This document shows, one piece after another, positions 1 to 5,049 of a stretch of 5,049 nt of DNA. The notes beneath the pieces are model-generated. The model searched no databases. It was given only the letters and a program-made list of their open reading frames with translations, and was not told the DNA's origin. Source of the stretch: a bacterium. GTDB taxonomy: Bacteria > Chloroflexota > Dormibacteria > UBA8260 > Bog-877. The position numbers were made by a program, and so were the translations under genes. Each line of letters opens with the position of its first letter. Positions within the stretch are counted from its first letter, which is position 1. The DNA is taken from contig JAKABA010000265.1 in assembly GCA_021802115.1 (NCBI GenBank), positions 1 through 5,049 of the forward strand, given 5' to 3'.

Positions 1-45
1 CCGCCTGGCGTCTCCCGGGATGGCCGCGAAGGGTGGCTGGCTCAT
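1..45 (-). CDS. possible start of a gene running off the left edge
   Basis: An ATG at 43-45 overlaps the preceding stop (ATGA) and opens a frame reading MSQPPFAAIPGDARR to the edge. Only 15 residues are seen and the ribosome site is weak. KdpD sensor kinases often lie after kdpC and often begin with a short polar leader before the first conserved block, so kdpD is one guess, but nothing in these residues is diagnostic. Confidence 0.2.
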   Translation of the reverse strand, partial: MSQPPFAAIPGDARR

Positions 46-332
46 GTGGATCTCGCAGCCCTTGGCAGCGGAGCCTCGGGGTATCGCTGCGCGCGGCCGG
101 GGACGCCCGCCATCGCCCGGCGCACGCCGCCGGCGAGGACGCGCACGGTCCGGCAGCTCCGCAGGCCCGCCGCGCGGTCCGCCTGGTGGTGGAGGTTCCC
201 GGGCTGCCCGGCCGCCCCGACCGACTTCTTGGCGGCCAGCCGCCGCCGGTGCCGCCTCAGGCGATCCTTCATATGTGAGAGCTTCCTCTGGATCTTAGCC
301 GAAGCCCGGTTGCGCTCACGCTCCCCGGCCAC
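42..332 (-). CDS. arginine-rich 96-residue frame of unknown function, doubtful
   Basis: This frame starts with GTG (330-332) and ends at TGA (42-44). Residues 4-38 are strongly basic and helical (ERERNRASAKIQRKLSHMKD, then RLRRHRRRLAAKKS), with hydrophobic residues 14, 18, 21, 25 and 32 in coiled-coil-like spacing. That would suit a small nucleic-acid-binding protein. The second half is a Gly/Ala/Arg/Pro mix without a hydrophobic core, typical of chance frames in GC-rich DNA. No Shine-Dalgarno is seen; an internal ATG at 272 is another possible start. Its stop overlaps the ATG of the next possible frame by ATGA. I recognise no family. Confidence 0.25.
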   Translation of the reverse strand: MAGERERNRASAKIQRKLSHMKDRLRRHRRRLAAKKSVGAAGQPGNLHHQADRAAGLRSCRTVRVLAGGVRRAMAGVPGRAQRYPEAPLPRAARST

Positions 333-411
333 CGATGACCGTCACCCCGTCGATTTCGATCACCGGGTCCCGCGCGTCGACCTCGTGAACACTCGGGTCG
401 GGAGTATGCAC
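316..411 (-). CDS. 31-residue acidic frame of unknown function, doubtful
   Basis: A GTG-initiated frame reads MHTPDPSVHEVDARDPV and ends IEIDGVTVIGGRGA. Most codons end in G or C, and the composition (acidic start, then a beta-like I-E-I-D-G-V-T-V-I-G stretch) looks more like real protein than the surrounding frames. The stretch vaguely recalls the first strand of an ATP-binding cassette domain, but it stops at once, so it could be a remnant. No good Shine-Dalgarno is seen. It overlaps the next arginine-rich frame by 17 nt. Confidence 0.2.
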   Translation of the reverse strand: MHTPDPSVHEVDARDPVIEIDGVTVIGGRGA

Positions 412-429
412 CTACCATGATCTCGCGTC

Positions 430-467
430 CCGGCCCCAGCAGGGCCGGATCTCGCCGCCGTCGGCGG
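430..467 (-). terminator. two GC-rich hairpins after the KdpF-like gene, possible operon end
   Basis: In transcription order, GC-rich stem CCGCC/GGCGG (455-467, 3-nt loop) is followed by a stronger stem CCGGCCC/GGGCCGG (430-448, 5-nt loop). They begin 18 nt after the KdpF-like stop. Neither is followed by a T-tract on either strand, so this is not a standard intrinsic terminator. Such tracts are often lacking in GC-rich bacteria. It could also be an mRNA 3'-end stabiliser. An 8-bp direct repeat (GATCTCGC at 419-426 and 448-455) brackets the stronger hairpin. Confidence 0.4.
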
Positions 468-484
468 GATCTGGGCCGGCCGGC

Positions 485-574
485 CTACAGCCGGTCGGGA
501 TACAGCATGGCGTAGAAGAGGAACACCACCAGGCCAACGCTGACGACCAGGCCCACCCATTCGATCACGCTCAT
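485..574 (-). CDS. kdpF: KdpF-like small membrane subunit (29 residues), placed after kdpC
   Basis: KdpF is a one-helix peptide that stabilises the KdpABC complex, in E. coli at the KdpA/KdpB side in the membrane. Here a 29-residue product starts MSVIEWVGLVVSVGLVVFLF and ends YAMLYPDRL. A single hydrophobic helix (about 7-24) followed by a Tyr-Ala-x-Leu-x-Pro-(Asp/Glu)-Arg-(Leu/Phe) tail is the hallmark of the KdpF family, and the length fits (E. coli 29). The ATG is preceded by GGAGG (584-588) with 9 nt spacing. It lies 43 nt after the 30-residue peptide gene, on the same strand as the rest of kdp. The place is odd: kdpF normally precedes kdpA, here it follows kdpC. Whether a second kdpF lies before kdpA cannot be seen, as that end is outside the window. 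Confidence 0.8.
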   Translation of the reverse strand: MSVIEWVGLVVSVGLVVFLFYAMLYPDRL

Positions 575-583
575 ACCCTGGAG

Positions 584-588
584 CCTCC
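584..588 (-). promoter_or_regulatory. Shine-Dalgarno of the KdpF-like gene
   Basis: GGAGG on the minus strand, 9 nt before the ATG at 574, supports translation of this very short gene. Confidence 0.65.
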
Positions 589-617
589 AACTCGGCGGCC
601 AGCCGGTGGCAACGCTT

Positions 618-710
618 TCACAGCCGGTCGCAAGCTCTCGCATACACGTCGAACACCCAGAAGAGGCCGAGGACCACTACTCCCCCGATGAACCACGTCA
701 AGACAAACAC
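618..710 (-). CDS. 30-residue single-span membrane peptide after kdpC, KdpF-like paralogue candidate
   Basis: This GTG-initiated frame begins 23 nt after the kdpC stop. AAGGAGGA (719-726) is an almost perfect Shine-Dalgarno, with 8 nt between it and the start. The product begins MFVLTWFIGGVVVLGLFWVF, a single hydrophobic helix, and ends DVYARACDRL; Asp21 and Arg25 sit at the end of the helix. Size, topology and place in the operon fit a small subunit or stabilising peptide of the Kdp pump. It resembles the next gene: both start M-x-V-(L/I)-x-W, have a Phe at residue 20, and end Asp-Arg-Leu. It lacks the Pro before the last charged residues that is typical for KdpF. It could be a diverged KdpF duplicate or an unrelated membrane peptide. 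The strong ribosome site and tight spacing are the best evidence that it is real. Confidence 0.6.
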   Translation of the reverse strand: MFVLTWFIGGVVVLGLFWVFDVYARACDRL

Positions 711-718
711 TTGGCCAC

Positions 719-726
719 TCCTCCTT
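719..726 (-). promoter_or_regulatory. strong Shine-Dalgarno of the 30-residue peptide gene
   Basis: AAGGAGGA on the minus strand lies just after the kdpC stop and 8 nt before the GTG at 710. It is the best ribosome site in the window. A GTG directly after it (716-718) opens only six codons, so it is not the start. Confidence 0.7.
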
Positions 727-733
727 CCCGTGC

Positions 734-1315
734 TCAGGTCCGTCTCAGACTCAGCACCGCGAGGTTCAGTTCCAACACATTCACGTACGGGTGGCCGAAG
801 ATCCCCAGGAAGCGTCCCTTCGTGTACTGCTGGATCAGCCTGCGCAATCGCCCCTGGCTCAGGTGGTCCGCTCGGGCCACCCGCGGCACCTGGATCAACG
901 CGGCCGCCGGGGTGATGTCGGGATCCAGACCGCTGGCGGAACTCTCGAGCAGGCTGAGCGGCACCTGACTCGCCCGCACTCCCGGATTAGCCTTGAGAAA
1001 GGCCTTCAAACGCGCCCTCACGTGGGCGATCAGCACGGCGTTGGTCGGACCCAGGTTGCTGGCCGCGGAGGCGGCGCCGTTGTAGGCCGGCGACGTGGCG
1101 CTGGGCCGTCCCCAGAAGAAGCCCGGGGAGGTGAACTCCTGACCGATCAGGCTCGATCCCACCACCCGGCCATGAAGGGTGACCAGGCTGCCCGACGCCT
1201 GCTGAGGAAAGACCGCACTGGCTATCCCCGTGATCAGAAAGGTGTATGCGAGCCCCAGAACCAGCGAGGAGAGCACCATCAGCCGGATCGCGGACCAGAC
1301 ACTCCGGAGGGTCAT
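734..1315 (-). CDS. kdpC: KdpC, small single-span subunit of the Kdp K+-ATPase
   Basis: KdpC is bound to the membrane by one N-terminal helix and has a soluble periplasmic domain. It stabilises the complex and raises the apparent ATP affinity of KdpB. The product has 193 residues (E. coli 190). Residues 8-30 (AIRLMVLSSLVLGLAYTFLI) form the membrane anchor. Family motifs follow: FPQQASGSL (36-44), GSSLIGQEF (53-61) with FFWGRPSAT (66-74), SNLGPTN (86-92), SASGLDPDITPAAA (126-139), QVPRVARA (142-149), and the C-terminal VNVLELNLA. The ATG at 1315 is chosen over an in-frame GTG at 1366: GGAGG (1323-1327) sits 7 nt upstream and homology begins here, whereas the 17 extra residues would be a Gly/Arg-rich stretch unlike the family. 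A second AAGG abuts the ATG itself. It is followed after 23 nt by a tiny membrane-peptide gene. Confidence 0.96.
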   Translation of the reverse strand: MTLRSVWSAIRLMVLSSLVLGLAYTFLITGIASAVFPQQASGSLVTLHGRVVGSSLIGQEFTSPGFFWGRPSATSPAYNGAASAASNLGPTNAVLIAHVRARLKAFLKANPGVRASQVPLSLLESSASGLDPDITPAAALIQVPRVARADHLSQGRLRRLIQQYTKGRFLGIFGHPYVNVLELNLAVLSLRRT

Positions 1316-1437
1316 CCTTCCGCCTCCACCACTTCCCCTGGGCGCGACCCCGATCCCCGGCACCACGACTCCGGCCTCACCGCCAACCCGTTGGCTGACG
1401 CCAGCCCCGGCCGCCGCGCGTCGCAGGCAGTCCTCAT
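1312..1437 (-). CDS. 41-residue frame filling the kdpB-kdpC gap, overlapping both neighbours
   Basis: The ATG (1435-1437) shares one base with the kdpB TGA stop (TGATG), and its TGA (1312-1314) overlaps the kdpC ATG by the classic ATGA. The frame thus spans the whole 121-nt gap with no free base. The product starts [17 protein letters not shown], ends PGEVVEAEG, is hydrophilic, and has no membrane segment or motif I recognise. About 33 of 40 codons end in G or C, against roughly 29 of 40 at each of the other two positions, so coding bias is present but modest in GC-rich DNA. No clear Shine-Dalgarno precedes it; re-initiation by ribosomes finishing kdpB would be needed. It may be a true small subunit, a leader that couples KdpB and KdpC translation, or chance. 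Some cyanobacterial kdp operons carry an extra gene (kdpG) at this place, but I see no basis for calling this a homologue. Confidence 0.35.
   Translation of the reverse strand: MRTACDARRPGLASANGLAVRPESWCRGSGSRPGEVVEAEG
1323..1327 (-). promoter_or_regulatory. Shine-Dalgarno of kdpC (decides the start)
   Basis: On the minus strand GGAGG lies 7 nt before the ATG at 1315. It supports this start over the upstream GTG at 1366, which has only a GGAG 5 nt away and no homology behind it. Confidence 0.75.
1382..1395. repeat. small inverted repeat in the kdpB-kdpC gap
   Basis: GCCAA (1382-1386) and TTGGC (1391-1395) form a perfect 5-bp stem around a four-base loop; the flanking TCA (1377-1379) and TGA (1396-1398) could extend it across a bulge. 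It lies 42 nt after the kdpB stop. It may be a weak mRNA hairpin between the two genes; a stem this short can also be chance. Confidence 0.3.
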
Positions 1438-3533
1438 CACCGCACCGTCGAGACCAGATGCAGAGCGGTCACGATGAGGTCGATGAGCTTGATCCCGACA
1501 AACGGCACCACCAGTCCTCCCAGCCCGTATACGAGCAGGTTCTTGCGCAGGATCACGGCCGCACTGGCGGGTCGATAGCGCACCCCGCGCAGCGCCAGCG
1601 GGATCAACGCCGGGATCACCAGGGCGTTGAAGATGATCGCCGAGAGGATGGCCGTCTGCGGCGAGGTCAGCTGCATGATGTTGAGCGCGTTCAGGCCCGG
1701 GTATGCCACCACGAACATTGCCGGGATGATGGCGAAGTACTTGGCCACGTCGTTGGTGACCGAGAAGGTGGTCAGGGCCCCGCGCGTGATCAGGATCTGC
1801 TTGCCCACCTCCACGATCTCGATGAGCTTGGTCGGCTGCGAATCGAGGTCGACCATGTTGCCGGCCTCTCGCGCCGCCATGGTGCCGGTGTTCATGGCCA
1901 CGGCGACGTCGGCGCTGGCCAGGGCGGGGGCGTCATTGGTCCCGTCGCCAACCATGGCGACCATGTAGCCGTCCGCCTTCATGGACTTGACGTACTCCAT
2001 CTTCCGCTCCGGGGTCGCCTCCGCCAGGAAGTCATCCACCCCGACCTCGGCGGCGACGGCCGCCGCGGTGACCGGGTTGTCCCCCGTGACCATCACCGTC
2101 CTGATGCCCGCCTGCCGGAGAGAGTCCAGCTTCTCCCGAATCCCCGGCTTCACCACGTCCTTGAGATGGATGACGCCGAGGATCCGCGTGGGTTCGGCGA
2201 CCAGCAGCGGGGTGCCGCCGCTACCCGCGATCCGGCCCACCTCCTCCCGCAGGGCGGGGTCGGGAGCCTGACCGCACCACTCCACGACCGAGTCCACCGC
2301 CCCCTTGCGAATCTGCCGCCCGTCCACGTCCACGCCGCTCATCCTGGTCTCGGCCGTGAACGGCACGAACGTCATGTGGTCCGCATCTGACGGCGACCCC
2401 TCCAGCCCGTACTTGGTCTGCGCCAGGGTGACCACGGACCGTCCCTCGGGAGTCTCGTCGGCCAGCGACGAGAGCTCCGCGGCCCTCGCCAGCTCGGCTT
2501 GGCTGACTCCGGCAGCGGGCAGGAACTCCGTCGCCTGACGGTTGCCGAGGGTCAGCGTGCCCGTCTTGTCGAGCATGATCACGTTGGCATCGCCGGCCGC
2601 CTCCACCGCCCGGCCCGAGAGCGCCAGAACATTGCGCTCGAAGAGCCGGTTGACCCCCGAGATGCCGATGGCGGAGAGCAGCCCCCCGATCGTGGTCGGT
2701 GCCAGCGCCACCAGCAGCGCTATCAGCACGGTCACCGAGACGGTGGCGTGGGAATAGGCGGCGAAGGGGGCCACCGTGATCACCACCACCAGGAAGATCA
2801 GGGTGAGACCGGCCAGCAGGAGCGCCAGCGCGATCTCGTTGGGGGTCTTCTGGCGCTTCGCCGACTCGATCAGGCTGATCATCTTGTCGAGGAAGGACTC
2901 CCCCGGGGACGCGGTGATCTGGATCTTCAGGCTGTCGGAGATGACCCGCGTGCCCCCGGTGACGGCGCTCCGGTCGCCACCCGACTCCCGGATCACCGGC
3001 GCCGACTCCCCGGTGATCGCCGACTCGTCCACCGCGGCGATCCCCTCGATGACGTCCCCGTCGCCCGGGATCACGTCGCCGGCGCTGACCAGCACGATGT
3101 CGCCCTTGCTCAGGTCCGAGGCGCCGACCACCTCCTCGGTCCCGTCGGGCAGCTGCCGGCGGGCACTGGTCTCGGTCCTTGACTGGCGCAGGAACCGGGC
3201 ATGGGCCTCGCCCCTTCCCTCCGCCATGGCCTCCGCGAAGTTGGCGAACAGAACGGTGAGCCACAACCACAGTGAGATCTGCGCCACGAACGAGAACTGC
3301 GCCAGGTTGCCGACGACCGCGTAGCGCACCGCATCGGCGGTGGTGAATGCGCTCCCCACCTCGACCACGAACATGACCGGATTGCGCACCAGGGTTCGCG
3401 GATCCAGCTTCACGAACGCCTGGCGCAGCCCTTGCCGGACCGACTCGGAGGTCCAGAAGGATTGCCGGCGCGGCCGCCTGCCCCCGCCGACCGGGTCTGC
3501 GGCCAGGTGCGGCGCGTCCAATTCAACGCTCAC
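1437..3533 (-). CDS. kdpB: KdpB, catalytic P-type ATPase subunit of the Kdp K+ pump
   Basis: KdpB hydrolyses ATP through a phospho-aspartate intermediate and couples this to K+ uptake with KdpA and KdpC. At 698 residues it is complete (E. coli 682); the extra length is mostly a polar N-terminus (1-27). In order: TM1 near 51-70 ([10 protein letters not shown]), TM2 near 81-100; actuator domain with TGES at 174-177; TM3-TM4 near 234-290 with APTTIGGLL (Pro279); phosphorylation motif DKTGTLT with Asp322; nucleotide domain with FTAETRMSG (from 392) and KGAVDS (410-415); TGDN (483-486); GDGTNDAP (529-536); TM5 with Asp595 and Lys598 (NDVAK), which in E. coli KdpB couple to ion transport; then two more TM segments to the end. 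Ser177 of TGES matches E. coli Ser162, whose phosphorylation inhibits the pump at high K+, so that control could exist here (inference). GTG start chosen because GGGGA lies 7 nt upstream (3541-3545) and homology starts soon after. Two in-frame TGA stops stand side by side (1437-1439, 1434-1436). Confidence 0.98.
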   Translation of the reverse strand: MSVELDAPHLAADPVGGGRRPRRQSFWTSESVRQGLRQAFVKLDPRTLVRNPVMFVVEVGSAFTTADAVRYAVVGNLAQFSFVAQISLWLWLTVLFANFAEAMAEGRGEAHARFLRQSRTETSARRQLPDGTEEVVGASDLSKGDIVLVSAGDVIPGDGDVIEGIAAVDESAITGESAPVIRESGGDRSAVTGGTRVISDSLKIQITASPGESFLDKMISLIESAKRQKTPNEIALALLLAGLTLIFLVVVITVAPFAAYSHATVSVTVLIALLVALAPTTIGGLLSAIGISGVNRLFERNVLALSGRAVEAAGDANVIMLDKTGTLTLGNRQATEFLPAAGVSQAELARAAELSSLADETPEGRSVVTLAQTKYGLEGSPSDADHMTFVPFTAETRMSGVDVDGRQIRKGAVDSVVEWCGQAPDPALREEVGRIAGSGGTPLLVAEPTRILGVIHLKDVVKPGIREKLDSLRQAGIRTVMVTGDNPVTAAAVAAEVGVDDFLAEATPERKMEYVKSMKADGYMVAMVGDGTNDAPALASADVAVAMNTGTMAAREAGNMVDLDSQPTKLIEIVEVGKQILITRGALTTFSVTNDVAKYFAIIPAMFVVAYPGLNALNIMQLTSPQTAILSAIIFNALVIPALIPLALRGVRYRPASAAVILRKNLLVYGLGGLVVPFVGIKLIDLIVTALHLVSTVR

Positions 3534-3550
3534 TTCGGTGTCCCCGACCT

Positions 3551-3562
3551 CGTGCCGGCACG
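3551..3562. repeat. 12-bp perfect palindrome in the kdpA-kdpB gap
   Basis: CGTGCCGGCACG reads the same on both strands and lies inside the 33-nt space between the kdpA stop and the kdpB start, just upstream of the kdpB ribosome site. It could be a protein site or only chance; with no loop it would make a poor hairpin. Confidence 0.3.
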
Positions 3563-3566
3563 CTCC

Positions 3567-5049
3567 CTAGAAAACATGGCCACTCTGCATGATGAACTGC
3601 TCCGCCAGCGGGCCCAGGGCCAGGGCTGGGAAGAAGAGCAGCGCGCCCACCACCACCACCGTCCCCGTCAGCAGCCCCACGAAGAGCGGTGTGTGGGTGG
3701 GGAAGGTTCCCGCGGTCACGGGAATGCGCTGCTTGCGTGCCAACGCACCCGCCATCGCCACCAGGGGGATGTACATCGGATACCTGCCCAGCAGCATGGC
3801 CAGGCCCACCGTGGCGGAGTACCAGGGGCTCGCGGAATTGAGCCCGCCGAAGGCCGAGCCGTTGTTCCCCACCCCCGAGCTGAAAGCGTAGAGGACCTCC
3901 GAGAGCCCGTGCGGGCCGGGATTGAATATCCCGGCCCGGCCCGCACCGGACAGCACCGAGAGGGCCGCCAGGATCAGGATCACGAAACTGGGCACGATCA
4001 TGGCCAGCACGGACATCTTGACCTCGAACGATTCGATCTTCTTGCCGAGGTACTCGGGGGTGCGCCCCACCATCAGCCCGGCCAGGAAGACGGCGAGCAC
4101 CGCGTAGGCGATCATCCCGACCATGCCGACGCCCCAGGATCCGAAGATGACCTCACCGGTCATCATGTTGAAGAGGGTCACCATCCCACCCAGCGGCGTC
4201 AAGCTGTCGTTGGAGGCCGCCACCGACCCCCATGACACGGCGGTGGTCGAGTTCTCAAACAGCGAGCTGGTGCCGATGCCGAACCTGGTTTCCTTGCCCA
4301 CCCAGTTCGCGTGGCCCGCCGCTCCGAGATGGTTGATGATCGGATTGCCGACCGCTTCGGAGTGGTAGAGGACCAGCGCGCCGGCCAGGAACATGATCGC
4401 CATGACCGCGTAGAACGCCCAGCTCTGCCGGACATCCCCGATCATCTTGCCGAACAGGTAGATGCACCCGGCGGGCACCGCGAAGCCCAAAAGCAACTGC
4501 ACGACCAGGGCGATGACGTTCGGGCCGGCATAGGGCTGGGCCGCGTTCATGTTGAAGAAGCCGCCCCCGTTGTCTCCCAGCTGCATGATCGACGTCATCG
4601 AGGCCACCGGCCCCTGGGCAATCAGCTGATGGCCACCCTGGAGCGTGGTGGCGTGAACATAGGCGCTGAAGTTCTGGGGACTGCCCAGAGCCACCAGCAC
4701 GATCGCCCCCACGATCGCCAGCGGCAGCGCCACCCACAGCAGGGCGCGCACGAAGTCATGCCAGAAATTGCCGAGCGTCCCGGTCTGGTGGCGCGCGAAG
4801 CCGCGGGCGATCACCAGGAACAGGCAGATGCCGGTCACGGGCGATACGAACTGCTGGACGGTCAGCCAGATCTGGGAGAGGTAGCTCATGGTGGTCTCGC
4901 CCGCGTACACCTGCCAATTTGTGTTCGTGACAAAACTGATGGCGGTGTTCACGCTCACCCAGAAGGGGACACGCGGTTGATGCGCCGGATTCAGGGGCAG
5001 GAATTGCTGGAGCCCCAGGAGGGCGAACAGCAGGGCGAAGCCGACCGCG
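3567..5049 (-). CDS. kdpA: KdpA, potassium-binding and conducting subunit of the Kdp K+-ATPase (5' partial)
   Basis: KdpA is the integral-membrane K+ channel-like subunit of KdpFABC; it selects K+ with four pore-loop repeats and passes it to KdpB. The reading frame stays open to the right edge, so the first visible residues (AVGFALLFALLGLQQ) are internal. By alignment from memory with E. coli KdpA (557 aa), about 70 N-terminal residues are missing; 493 residues remain. Visible in fragment numbering: first filter TNTNWQ (41-46) followed by YAGETT; second filter DNGGGFFNMN (159-168); third pore loop TTAVSWGSV (268-276), which departs from the SCGAV of E. coli; GRTPEYLGKKIE (328-339); NPGPHGLSEVLYA (376-388); fourth filter GVGNNGSAFGGL (392-403); and the C-terminal PTHTPLFVGLL...PALALGPLAEQ. 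Hydrophobic stretches between the loops fit the family's ten-helix fold. It stops with TAG 33 nt before kdpB, so the two are surely co-transcribed. The GTG at 4958 is internal, not a start. Confidence 0.97.
   Translation of the reverse strand, partial: AVGFALLFALLGLQQFLPLNPAHQPRVPFWVSVNTAISFVTNTNWQVYAGETTMSYLSQIWLTVQQFVSPVTGICLFLVIARGFARHQTGTLGNFWHDFVRALLWVALPLAIVGAIVLVALGSPQNFSAYVHATTLQGGHQLIAQGPVASMTSIMQLGDNGGGFFNMNAAQPYAGPNVIALVVQLLLGFAVPAGCIYLFGKMIGDVRQSWAFYAVMAIMFLAGALVLYHSEAVGNPIINHLGAAGHANWVGKETRFGIGTSSLFENSTTAVSWGSVAASNDSLTPLGGMVTLFNMMTGEVIFGSWGVGMVGMIAYAVLAVFLAGLMVGRTPEYLGKKIESFEVKMSVLAMIVPSFVILILAALSVLSGAGRAGIFNPGPHGLSEVLYAFSSGVGNNGSAFGGLNSASPWYSATVGLAMLLGRYPMYIPLVAMAGALARKQRIPVTAGTFPTHTPLFVGLLTGTVVVVGALLFFPALALGPLAEQFIMQSGHVF

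Larger units (their letters stand above)
1..411. other. 411-base stretch without a confident gene
   Basis: Both strands were read in all frames. The plus-strand frames are Arg/Pro/Gly-rich and show no known motif or ribosome site. The minus-strand candidates listed separately are all weak. No tRNA, repeat array or insertion-sequence end was seen. It may be a non-coding spacer after the kdp operon, or a decayed or unfamiliar gene. Confidence 0.5.

Noticed and set aside
46..420. 124-codon plus-strand frame at the left end
   Set aside because: No ribosome site or known motif was seen; the composition is Arg/Pro/Ala-rich as in chance frames of GC-rich DNA.
360..590. 76-codon minus-strand frame across the KdpF-like gene
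   Set aside because: It is out of frame with the 29-residue KdpF-like frame, which has the family motif and the ribosome site; the 76-codon product has no pattern.
606..968. 120-codon plus-strand frame over the end of kdpC and the 30-residue peptide gene
   Set aside because: It is antisense to kdpC, lacks motifs, and the product looks like random Arg/Ser/Pro-rich sequence.
734..1366. Longer KdpC start at GTG 1366
   Set aside because: The 17 extra residues are Gly/Arg-rich and absent from the family; the ATG at 1315 has GGAGG 7 nt upstream.
1230..2390. 386-codon plus-strand frame opposite kdpB and kdpC
   Set aside because: It lies antisense to well-conserved genes; the product is Arg/His/Asp/Gly-rich without motifs, as expected of shadow frames in GC-rich DNA.
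2221..3270. 349-codon minus-strand frame inside kdpB
   Set aside because: It is a shifted reading of the kdpB nucleotide and actuator domains; the product is low-complexity Arg/Gly-rich, while the kdpB frame carries all P-type ATPase motifs.
3432..4235. 267-codon plus-strand frame opposite kdpA and the kdpB start
   Set aside because: Antisense shadow: rich in His, Gln, Arg and Gly, with no recognisable domain and no ribosome site seen.
1..5049. Mobile elements, CRISPR arrays, tRNA or rRNA genes
   Set aside because: No transposase motifs, terminal inverted repeats, regularly spaced repeats, tRNA-like cloverleaf or conserved rRNA blocks were seen on either strand.

Overview
The window is the interior and 3' end of a kdp operon, which encodes the high-affinity ATP-driven potassium pump KdpFABC. 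All of it is read on the minus strand, from right to left. The DNA is very GC-rich with strong GC bias at third codon positions, and GTG starts occur beside ATG. This suggests a high-GC bacterium, possibly a soil or environmental lineage, but I cannot place it in a phylum from the sequence alone.

Layout in transcription order: kdpA enters from the right edge (N-terminus missing, stop at 3567). A 33-nt gap follows, then complete kdpB (3533-1437), a 121-nt gap, and kdpC (start chosen at 1315, stop at 734). The kdpB-kdpC gap is filled exactly by a 41-codon reading frame. Its ATG overlaps the kdpB stop (TGATG) and its stop overlaps the kdpC start (ATGA). After kdpC come two very small genes that are easily missed, each with a good Shine-Dalgarno and each coding for a single membrane segment. 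The first is a 30-residue peptide (710-618). The second is a 29-residue KdpF-like peptide (574-485) ending in the typical Tyr-x-x-x-x-Pro-(Asp/Glu)-Arg-hydrophobic tail. The two resemble each other and may be a tandem pair. A KdpF-type gene at the 3' end of the operon, rather than just before kdpA, is the most notable point of the window.

Downstream of the KdpF-like gene (430-467) are two GC-rich hairpins without a T-tract, possibly the end of the operon. Positions 1-411 hold no gene I can identify. There is a short 31-residue frame, an arginine-rich 96-residue frame with an amphipathic N-terminal helix, and an ATGA overlap leading to a possible start that runs off the left edge. Downstream of kdpC one often finds kdpD/kdpE, but nothing here proves that.

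How the genes work together: KdpA binds and conducts K+ through four pore-loop repeats. KdpB is the P-type ATPase that phosphorylates itself on Asp322 and drives transport. KdpC is the single-span subunit that supports ATP use, and KdpF-type peptides stabilise the complex in the membrane. No sensor kinase, response regulator or operon promoter is visible inside the window.
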